Shown one piece after another: positions 1-5,162 of a stretch of 5,162 bases of DNA. Source of the stretch: Cytophagales bacterium (GTDB lineage: Bacteria; Bacteroidota; Bacteroidia; Cytophagales; Cyclobacteriaceae); contig JAJCYK010000510.1 of assembly GCA_029262935.1 (NCBI GenBank), forward strand, positions 1 to 5,162. Direction: 5' to 3'. Positions within the stretch are counted from its first letter, which is position 1. The number at the start of each line of letters is the position of its first letter. Made by a program: the position numbers and the translations under genes. The notes beneath the pieces are model-generated. The model was given only the letters and a program-made list of their open reading frames with translations, was not told where the DNA came from and ran no database searches.

Positions 1-1673
1 GGGGTCTGGTCGGTAATATCTGTAAACTTCGGATCGCCTCCTACTTCACTATCGTTTCTTAATAAATGGCTTTGAGGGTTTAAAGGATAGGATCCGGGGA
101 CAATCCTTCCACCTACAAATAAATCTATATCTCCATCTTGATCAAAGTCGGCACCCACTACGGAGCTGCCACTGCTGTTTATGTCGGGTAAGGCTTTGGA
201 TAAGTTGAACTGGCCATTTCCATCATTTAAATAAAGCCGGTCCTGATAATTTGGGGAGCCTGCGGTATGTGCTGTTCCCCCGCTTACGATGTACAGGTCC
301 ATATCTCCATCATTTTCTACATCAAAAAACAAACTACCCATATCTTCAAAGACGCTATCTTCCTGCCACAGCATTGGTGAGAAATTGTTGCTATCACTAT
401 TTTGAATAAATAACTTTCCCCTTTTATTGGCGGCTCCACCAATGTACAGATCCTCATTGCCGTCGTTGTTGACATCCGCCACGGCCATACCTGGACCCTC
501 TTGCGCGTGCATTTTTGGCAGGATGGGTTGTGTATTGAAATCAACTTGATGATTTTCCTGATGACGGAAGTTTATTCCATAGGAATCACTAACTATATTA
601 AACAAAGCCGGGTTCTTCCTTTCCTGACTGCTATTTTTTAGATACGATTGTTTGTAGTTTATAGAAATGGTCTGATTGGTGGCCACATCTTTTAATAGCT
701 GATATCGACCATCGGGCCACCATACTTCCAAGCTGTCTACACTACGGATGCTGTCCAAACCAAAATGGGGCCTCGGGTCAACTGACGATTCATAACCTCG
801 GGAAAGGTAATTTTCATATACCTGCAGTCGACCGTCGTATTTAAGCCTGACTTTAGCACCAATTCCCTGGCGGTTTTGCGAAGATCCTTGAAATTCTATC
901 GTCAAGTAGCGCTTTTTTTGTTGTTGGGAGGTTCTGTTTTCATATACATGAGCCTCTTCATTAATGTTATTAACCACCAACTCCAAGTCACCATCGTTAT
1001 CCAAATCTACGTACACGGCTCCATTTGAGAATCCTGCACGTTTTATACCCCATTCTCTTGACCTGTCCTTAAAAGTAACTCCGCCGGAATTTTCGTATAA
1101 ATAATCATGAATATCAGCCCCTGCTAAGGCACTTATGTCGTCCAGCTTGTTTTGGATCTTAACTTCAGCTTCCCCCAATGGGTTGTCGTAAACATTTTGA
1201 TAATGGATGTAATCCAAATTGCCTAGATCCCTCAGAAAGCCATTTGTAACAAACAGATCTTTGTCTCCATCATTATCATAGTCGCCAAACAGCGCGCTCC
1301 AAGACCAATCTGTACTACTAACTCCGGACATAAATCCGATTTCGCTAAACCTGCCTGATCCCTGATTAAGTTGGAGGGTGTTTCTAGAGTATTGTGCTTG
1401 ATACCCTGACTCCAACATGAGTTGAAACCGATCATAACTAGTGGATGATATGATTAATTTTTGACGCAGATTGTCCTCTGGTCGCATATCAAGCACCACG
1501 ATGTCCACGAGTCCATCGTTGTTAAAATCCGCTACATCATTACCCATTCCAGCATAACTTGTATGGGCTAAATAGTCAGAGGCTTGATCACTAAAGGTTC
1601 CGTCTCCATTATTGATATACATGATGTCGTTTCCAACAAAGTCGTTTGATATATAGATATCTGGCCAATTGTC
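1..1673 (-). repeat. Tandem gene duplication, copy in the downstream gene
   Basis: This stretch is homologous in the same orientation to about 3495-5161. The match is visible in DNA, for example AAGCCGGTCCTGATA on the plus strand at 234-248 and again at 3728-3742, and in protein, for example GGRIVPGSYP against GGRLVPGSYP and TDWSWSAL in both. The offset drifts from about 3,488 near 1662 to about 3,494 near 234, so there are a few in-frame insertions or deletions. The copies are clearly diverged, so the duplication is not recent. Confidence 0.85.
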
Positions 1674-2414
1674 ATTGTTTATATCACTAATTCCTACGCC
1701 CAAACTGTACCCTTCTACTAATACTCCGGACTCTTGAGAGACATCAGTGAAAGTATGATCGCCATTATTGCGATAAAGTACATCCGTGCTCACCGCTTCA
1801 CCTTGTAATTTGCGCGGTTGCACCACATTTACTTTGCGCTCATAAGCAGCTGGATTTATGATCAAGAATAAATCCAAGTCACCGTCTCGATCATAGTCAA
1901 AAAAGGCTGCGTGCTGAGTTTGTCTTTGATCAGCTATCCCGTACTCTCTTGCCCGCTCCTGAAAGGTATTATCACCATTGTTTACATAAAGCAGATTCCT
2001 TCGTTTGGATAGTTCATCGCTTCCTGAGACACAAACATATATGTCCAACCAGCCATCTTGGTTTACATCAATCATGGTAGCTCCAGTGCCCCATTGGGTG
2101 TTCTCCACCCCGGCACTAATGGTAATATCTTCAAACTTTAAGTTTCCTTTATTTAAATACAACCGACCGCTGGTCATGTTACCACTAAAATAAAGGTCCA
2201 TTAAGCCATCGTTGTTTATGTCACCCGTGGCTACTCCTGCACCGGTATAAATGTTCATAAACTTATACACATTGTGGGTTTCATTCTCCTCTATGTGGTT
2301 GTTGAAATCAATCCCGGTTTTAGAGGCAGAGAGTTGCTTAAAGACAGTACCCTTGTCACACCCAAGCAGCGTGAAGCCCAAGATTAACCAAAGCAAAAGG
2401 CGGCACTGCTTCAT
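1..2414 (-). CDS. Large VCBS/FG-GAP repeat lipoprotein with ASPIC/UnbV module, downstream paralog (3' end outside window)
   Basis: Manual translation from the ATG at 2414-2412 gives 804 codons without a stop, running off the left edge. The start is supported by an immediate lipoprotein signal peptide (MKQCRLLLWLILG, lipobox LLGC, Cys19) and by overlap with the preceding stop. Calcium-loop motifs begin near residues 65, 116, 173, 244, 296, 378, 470, 647, 698 and 756. The ASPIC/UnbV module spans about residues 505-587 (GIGAKVRL, HFGLDS, WWPDGRYQLL, TNQTISI). The family hallmark DWSWSALFGDYDNDG lies near 366-382. The paralog has about 355-360 further residues after the matching point, so the full protein should be near 1,160 residues. 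Known for the family: exported, calcium-binding, beta-propeller-like repeats. Inferred: it is anchored in the outer membrane or periplasm and expressed with its neighbour. The specific ligand cannot be read from the sequence, and an adhesin or a glycan-binding accessory protein are both possible. Confidence 0.93.
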   Translation of the reverse strand, partial: MKQCRLLLWLILGFTLLGCDKGTVFKQLSASKTGIDFNNHIEENETHNVYKFMNIYTGAGVATGDINNDGLMDLYFSGNMTSGRLYLNKGNLKFEDITISAGVENTQWGTGATMIDVNQDGWLDIYVCVSGSDELSKRRNLLYVNNGDNTFQERAREYGIADQRQTQHAAFFDYDRDGDLDLFLIINPAAYERKVNVVQPRKLQGEAVSTDVLYRNNGDHTFTDVSQESGVLVEGYSLGVGISDINNDNWPDIYISNDFVGNDIMYINNGDGTFSDQASDYLAHTSYAGMGNDVADFNNDGLVDIVVLDMRPEDNLRQKLIISSTSYDRFQLMLESGYQAQYSRNTLQLNQGSGRFSEIGFMSGVSSTDWSWSALFGDYDNDGDKDLFVTNGFLRDLGNLDYIHYQNVYDNPLGEAEVKIQNKLDDISALAGADIHDYLYENSGGVTFKDRSREWGIKRAGFSNGAVYVDLDNDGDLELVVNNINEEAHVYENRTSQQQKKRYLTIEFQGSSQNRQGIGAKVRLKYDGRLQVYENYLSRGYESSVDPRPHFGLDSIRSVDSLEVWWPDGRYQLLKDVATNQTISINYKQSYLKNSSQERKNPALFNIVSDSYGINFRHQENHQVDFNTQPILPKMHAQEGPGMAVADVNNDGNEDLYIGGAANKRGKLFIQNSDSNNFSPMLWQEDSVFEDMGSLFFDVENDGDMDLYIVSGGTAHTAGSPNYQDRLYLNDGNGQFNLSKALPDINSSGSSVVGADFDQDGDIDLFVGGRIVPGSYPLNPQSHLLRNDSEVGGDPKFTDITDQT
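654..902 (-). other. ASPIC/UnbV module in the downstream paralog
   Basis: This segment codes for residues of about 505-587. It shows the ordered marks of the ASPIC/UnbV family: Gly-x-Gly-Ala-Lys-Val followed by a basic beta strand, a Ser-Arg-Gly-Tyr turn, His-Phe-Gly-Leu-Asp, a Trp-Pro-Asp-Gly turn, and an Asn-Gln-Thr-Ile strand. In shorter CRTAC1-like proteins the module usually closes the chain, but here more calcium-loop repeats follow it. Its biochemical role is not established by the sequence. Confidence 0.85.
2358..2414 (-). other. Lipoprotein (type II) signal peptide and lipobox of the downstream paralog
   Basis: Residues 1-19 comprise a short charged start (Lys2, Arg5), a hydrophobic core rich in Leu, Trp and Ile, and the lipobox Leu-Leu-Gly-Cys with Cys19 as the predicted lipidated residue. 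The mature protein would begin Cys-Asp-Lys-Gly-Thr-Val. There is no run of acidic residues directly after the cysteine of the sort that marks surface-exported lipoproteins in some Bacteroidota, so the final side of the membrane is uncertain. Confidence 0.9.
2411..2414 (-). promoter_or_regulatory. ATGA stop/start overlap linking the two paralogs
   Basis: On the minus strand the bases ATGA hold the start codon of the downstream gene (ATG, 2414-2412) and the stop codon of the upstream gene (TGA, 2413-2411). This arrangement is a classic sign of translational coupling, in which a ribosome that ends on the first gene restarts on the second. There is no room for a separate promoter or terminator between the genes, other than one inside the upstream coding sequence. 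Co-transcription is therefore very likely; coupling itself is inferred. Confidence 0.9.
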
Positions 2415-5162
2415 TGATTATGGGGTTTTATTACATTACTGGTTCCGTTAATACGAAACACCTCCACTTGTTTGGCACGGTTTGGTATTATTACCATTCT
2501 GGCGCTCTGCGAGAGATAACCGCTCCCCCAATAGAATTCCTGCTTCGAGACACTGCCATCGGCATAAGTAATTACTGCGTAAGTGTCTGTGTCTTTGGCG
2601 TGGTATGCCTGCCGGGTACTGGCACTGGCATATACCTGTAAGTCATCATTATTTTGAGTCATGAATACGACACTTAAGCCTTGTGCATTTACCAGATGTG
2701 CCATCCCTTTGCCATCCTTGCTTACTTGCAAACCACTTTTCACGGTAGGTGTGGCCTCTAAATTTCCGTTTCCATCTCCCACTAGTAAAAGGCCATTAAA
2801 GGCATCATATCGACCTGTGGATACTTCGGGCGCATAGGAATTACCTATCAAAAGGGCGTCCAAATGTCCGTCATCATTAAAGTCTTCAATGGTCAACCCA
2901 AACACCGGAGCAAATTGCGCCTGGATAGGCAAGGGTTTTATTTTAAATTGTCCGTCACCCAGATTCTCTAAGTACGACGAACTAAAGTTTTCACTATGAA
3001 CCATGTAAGCATCATCTAGCTCAGCTTCCAAAAAGGACTCTTCAAAAGTACTACCAGCAAACTCGTCATAGGTTTTAAACCTAGCTCGCATGGCATTGAT
3101 TTGATCGATTACGTCATCTCTCGTATGGGCGATATAATTTTCACCTTGTACGTAGTAGCACATGATGGGATCCAATCGACCATTTTTGTCAAAATCCTTA
3201 GCATAGATGCAAAGAGGCTCATCCGGGGATGCCTCAAAACGGCTATTTAGTCCTAAATTGCCAGCGATGTAGTCAATGTCGCCATCTTTATCAAAATCAC
3301 CCCCTGCCAGGCTGTTCCACCTCCCTTGTTTGTTTGTGATACCTGTCTGGTCCGTGACCTCGATTAAATTACCTTTTTCATTGCGGAAGAGGCGAATGGG
3401 CATAAATTCGCCAGCAACCATAAGGTCTGGCCACTGATCGTTGTCGTAATCGGTCCACAGGGCAGTGGTCACCATACCCAATTCAGCGGCGTCCGTAACA
3501 ATTGGTTCTTTCTTAAATGAAATTGCTCCATCTTCAACCCAGTGGTTTTTCAGTATAAAACTTTTAGGAGCTGTGGGATAAGATCCAGGGACCAAACGTC
3601 CTCCTACAAATAAATCCAAGTCTCCATCTCGATCATAATCGGCGGCTACTACCACCGAGTTACTACTCCTCATTTCCGGTAGCAAGTCCCTGCGCTCTGT
3701 AAATTCTCCTCCACCGTCATTGATATAAAGCCGGTCCTGATACAGTTTGGATTCGGCAACTTGAGCGGCTCCTCCACTACTAACATAAAGATCCTGATCC
3801 CCATCATTATCCACATCGAGGAAGACCACTCCCATGTCTTCATAGATGCTATCCACTGGCATTTTTTCCCCAGTCATGGTTCCATCTTGGCCTTGCAAAA
3901 AAATCCATCCGGGATAACCCATGGCACCTCCCACATAATAGTCCCACAAACCGTCGCCGTTGACGTCACTCACTGCTATGCCAGGTCCATTTTTGGAATG
4001 TAAATGAGGCAATGTTGCTTGCACTTTAAAGTCGACGAACAAATTCTCTCTATGCCTATAATTTGCTCCTAATGAGTCCGTTACCAATTGGAAAAGCGTT
4101 TCGCGTTTTAATGGTGTCAACGGCTGAGGTTGGGTGGCATCAGCATGTTGCAAAGTCAATGTTTGATTTGCCTCTACATTATTTAATGTCTGTTGTTTGC
4201 CATCCGGCCATATAATCCTGACTTCATCGATGTTTATTGTACTGTCTAATCCAAAATGCATAACCGGGTCCACAGTACCCAAGTAACCTCGAAATGGGGA
4301 ATGATACTGATGCTGCACACGGCCCTTATACTTTAACCAAACTTTGGCACCCAAACCTTGAAGGTTTCCACTCGGTCCTTTTATGTCAACTTTTAAGTAG
4401 TTGGCATGTCCATCATGATTCGTGGTGTTTTGATAAAGTAGCGCCTTTTCATCTATGTTGTTGATTACCAAATCTAAATCGCCGTCGTTATCTAAATCCG
4501 CATAAACTCCTCCATTGGAATAAGTCGGTTTGAATAGCCCCCATTCCTGGGTGTAATCTGAAAAAGTAAGGTCGCCTTGATTACGATAGATGTAATTTGA
4601 AACTTTGCTTCCCTCCAATTTATCAAGTGCTTGCAGGCGCTTTTTTTTATTGGCCTCTGGCTCCCCCATGGTGAGCTCTTGCTGACCATATACTATAAAG
4701 TCCAAATTGGTTACATCCTGCCGATAGCCATTCGTGATTAGCAAATCCTTTAATCCATCGTTGTCATAATCTCCTAACAATGCGCTCCAACTCCAATCTG
4801 TGGCATCAATTCCAGCTAATTGGCCTATTTCACTAAATGTGCCATCCCCATTGTTTAACTGTAGCGTATTACGAAGGTATTGCGGTTGATAACCGAACGA
4901 CAGGTTGTTCTGAAATTCATCGTAATTATTACCCATCATGGTTAACTTTCGACGCCGATTGTCCTCTGGTAGCATATCCAAAACCACAATGTCGACGAGA
5001 CCGTCGTTATTATAATCTGCCACGTCATTGCCCATCCCGTTGTAGGTCTGGTGACGTAGATATTCTGAAGCGAGGTTTTTAAATGTGCCGTCGCCTTGGT
5101 TAACATACATTAAGTCGTCGGTTAGAAAATCGTTTGACACATAAATATCTGGCCATTGATCT
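2411..5162 (-). CDS. Large VCBS/FG-GAP repeat protein with ASPIC/UnbV module, upstream paralog (5' end outside window)
   Basis: The frame is open from the right edge to a TGA at 2413-2411 and gives 916 residues. The start is missing: the codons before the GTG at 5140-5138 read DQWPDIY and align with residues 248-254 of the downstream paralog, so about 247 N-terminal residues are lost and the full protein is near 1,160. Calcium-loop motifs (DxDxDGxxD or close variants) lie at 4991-5017, 4745-4771, 4472-4498, 3941-3967, 3791-3817, 3614-3640, 3425-3451, 3272-3298, 3170-3196 and 2858-2884. An ASPIC/UnbV module (GAKVWLKY, FGLDS, WPDGKQQTL, EANQTLTL) sits at about 4402-4148, and an ASPIC-like tail (YADGS, GSGYLSQSAR) ends the protein. 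Family knowledge indicates an extracytoplasmic beta-propeller-like protein; ligand and activity are unknown. The chain ends in KPHNQ without an obvious type IX secretion C-terminal domain. The visible part has only two cysteines. By analogy with the paralog it is probably a lipoprotein, but its signal peptide is outside the window. Confidence 0.93.
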   Translation of the reverse strand, partial: DQWPDIYVSNDFLTDDLMYVNQGDGTFKNLASEYLRHQTYNGMGNDVADYNNDGLVDIVVLDMLPEDNRRRKLTMMGNNYDEFQNNLSFGYQPQYLRNTLQLNNGDGTFSEIGQLAGIDATDWSWSALLGDYDNDGLKDLLITNGYRQDVTNLDFIVYGQQELTMGEPEANKKKRLQALDKLEGSKVSNYIYRNQGDLTFSDYTQEWGLFKPTYSNGGVYADLDNDGDLDLVINNIDEKALLYQNTTNHDGHANYLKVDIKGPSGNLQGLGAKVWLKYKGRVQHQYHSPFRGYLGTVDPVMHFGLDSTINIDEVRIIWPDGKQQTLNNVEANQTLTLQHADATQPQPLTPLKRETLFQLVTDSLGANYRHRENLFVDFKVQATLPHLHSKNGPGIAVSDVNGDGLWDYYVGGAMGYPGWIFLQGQDGTMTGEKMPVDSIYEDMGVVFLDVDNDGDQDLYVSSGGAAQVAESKLYQDRLYINDGGGEFTERRDLLPEMRSSNSVVVAADYDRDGDLDLFVGGRLVPGSYPTAPKSFILKNHWVEDGAISFKKEPIVTDAAELGMVTTALWTDYDNDQWPDLMVAGEFMPIRLFRNEKGNLIEVTDQTGITNKQGRWNSLAGGDFDKDGDIDYIAGNLGLNSRFEASPDEPLCIYAKDFDKNGRLDPIMCYYVQGENYIAHTRDDVIDQINAMRARFKTYDEFAGSTFEESFLEAELDDAYMVHSENFSSSYLENLGDGQFKIKPLPIQAQFAPVFGLTIEDFNDDGHLDALLIGNSYAPEVSTGRYDAFNGLLLVGDGNGNLEATPTVKSGLQVSKDGKGMAHLVNAQGLSVVFMTQNNDDLQVYASASTRQAYHAKDTDTYAVITYADGSVSKQEFYWGSGYLSQSARMVIIPNRAKQVEVFRINGTSNVIKPHNQ
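2415..2434 (-). promoter_or_regulatory. Translation-initiation leader without Shine-Dalgarno sequence
   Basis: The 20 bases before the downstream ATG are AT-rich on the coding strand and include AATAAAACCCC; no GGAGG-like purine run occurs at the usual distance. Bacteroidota commonly initiate on such AT-rich leaders without Shine-Dalgarno pairing, and the ATGA overlap offers a second route to initiation. The leader also codes for the last residues of the upstream protein. Confidence 0.5.
2426..2605 (-). other. Degenerate ASPIC/UnbV-like C-terminal segment of the upstream paralog
   Basis: The end of the upstream protein reads TYAVITYADGSVSKQEFYW, then GSGYLSQSAR, then a final strand with VEVFRINGT. 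The Gly-Ser-Gly-Tyr-Leu-Ser-Gln-Ser turn and the basic strands before it resemble the core of an ASPIC/UnbV module. The His-Phe-Gly-Leu and Trp-Pro-Asp-Gly marks are missing, so this is a partial or diverged copy. Whether the downstream paralog has the same tail cannot be seen. Confidence 0.55.
4148..4402 (-). other. ASPIC/UnbV module in the upstream paralog
   Basis: The coding-strand translation reads NYLKVDIKG, LGAKVWLKYKG, a Phe-Arg-Gly-Tyr-Leu-Gly turn, MHFGLDS, IIWPDGKQQ and EANQTLTLQ in order. This matches the marks seen in the downstream copy at 902-654. It lies between the first set of calcium loops (to 4472) and the second set (from 3967), so it divides the protein into two parts. 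Confidence 0.85.
4641..4648 (-). repeat. Eight-base A tract inside the upstream coding sequence
   Basis: The coding strand carries AATAAAAAAAAGCG, which encodes Asn-Lys-Lys-Lys-Arg between two predicted helical parts of the protein. Both frame and homology continue on either side, so the frame is intact in this sequence. Runs of this length can slip in replication or transcription, but nothing here shows that they do. Confidence 0.6.

Larger units (their letters stand above)
3495..5161 (-). repeat. Tandem gene duplication, copy in the upstream gene
   Basis: This is the partner of 1-1673. The order of motifs is the same in both copies: WPDIY-SNDF, MGNDVAD-NNDGLVDIVVLDM, YDNDG, DLDNDGDL, ASPIC/UnbV, EDMG, and DRLY-NDG. 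The repeat offset predicts that the upstream gene starts near position 5,900 of an extended window, which would make the two genes nearly equal in length. The left boundary of the match is approximate. Confidence 0.85.

Noticed and set aside
317..544. Short minus-strand open frame of 75 codons
   Set aside because: It lies out of frame inside the downstream VCBS gene, whose frame is intact and homologous here. Its translation has no recognisable domain.
1232..1435. Short minus-strand open frame of 67 codons
   Set aside because: It is another out-of-frame reading of the downstream gene, across the conserved TDWSWSAL and calcium-loop region.
1..2414. Possible pseudogene or frameshift, because no closed reading frame is found in the left half
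   Set aside because: Codon-by-codon translation from 2414 to 3 gives 804 residues without a stop and with homology throughout. It only lacks a stop because the gene leaves the window.
2411..2460. Promoter or terminator between the two genes
   Set aside because: The genes overlap by four bases and I see no convincing hairpin with a T run, nor a promoter with the spacing expected in Bacteroidota.
2005..2641. Three plus-strand open frames around the gene junction (2005-2193, 2251-2451, 2414-2641)
   Set aside because: All are antisense to well-supported coding sequence, lack leader signals or domains, and overlap one another. The reverse complement of Asp/Asn-rich repeats readily yields open antisense frames.
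3761..5082. Short open frames 3761-4003 (+), 4492-4689 (-) and 4837-5082 (+)
   Set aside because: Each overlaps the upstream VCBS gene in another frame or on the other strand, and none has recognisable protein features.
1..5162. Regularly recurring short motifs (such as CCATCGTTGTT-like words on the plus strand) as a CRISPR array or regulatory repeat
   Set aside because: They are the reverse complement of codons for the DxNxDGxxD calcium loops, unevenly spaced and degenerate at the DNA level, and explained by the protein repeats.

Overview
The window is coding almost from end to end and holds two genes, both on the minus strand and both cut by the window edges. Transcription runs from right to left. 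The upstream gene occupies the right half (from the right edge to 2411), and the downstream gene starts at 2414 and runs off the left edge. Both encode very large, paralogous, aspartate- and asparagine-rich proteins. They are built from VCBS/FG-GAP calcium-binding loops (pattern DxDxDGxxD) around a central ASPIC/UnbV module. No RNA gene, insertion sequence, CRISPR array, promoter or terminator is visible, and no stretch of 300 bases lacks a gene.

The organism is most likely a member of the Bacteroidota. Three things suggest this: a two-domain VCBS plus ASPIC/UnbV lipoprotein of over 1,100 residues (inferred full length) is typical of that phylum; the base composition is moderately AT-rich; and the downstream start has an AT-rich leader with no Shine-Dalgarno sequence. 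This is inference from family knowledge, as no taxonomic marker is present.

Region by region: 5162-2411 carries the last 916 residues of the upstream gene, including its true C-terminus and stop. Its start lies outside the window; a GTG at 5140-5138 could be mistaken for the start but is an internal valine. At 2414-2411 the stop of the first gene and the start of the second share the four bases ATGA. From 2414 to 1 lie the first 804 residues of the second gene. It begins with a clear lipoprotein signal peptide (Cys19), and I translated it by hand without meeting a stop or frameshift. The stretches 1-1673 and about 3495-5161 are homologous copies, offset by about 3.49 kb. The locus is therefore a head-to-tail duplication of a gene of about 1,160 codons.

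The two products are probably co-translated, envelope-anchored, calcium-stabilised beta-propeller-like proteins that work together or on related ligands. In Bacteroidota such proteins often lie near SusC/SusD-type uptake genes, but none is in this window, so ligand and role remain unknown. I see no strong evidence of a wholly new system. The most noteworthy points are the coupled tandem duplication, the apparent two-unit architecture within each protein, and a lone pair of cysteines around one calcium loop.
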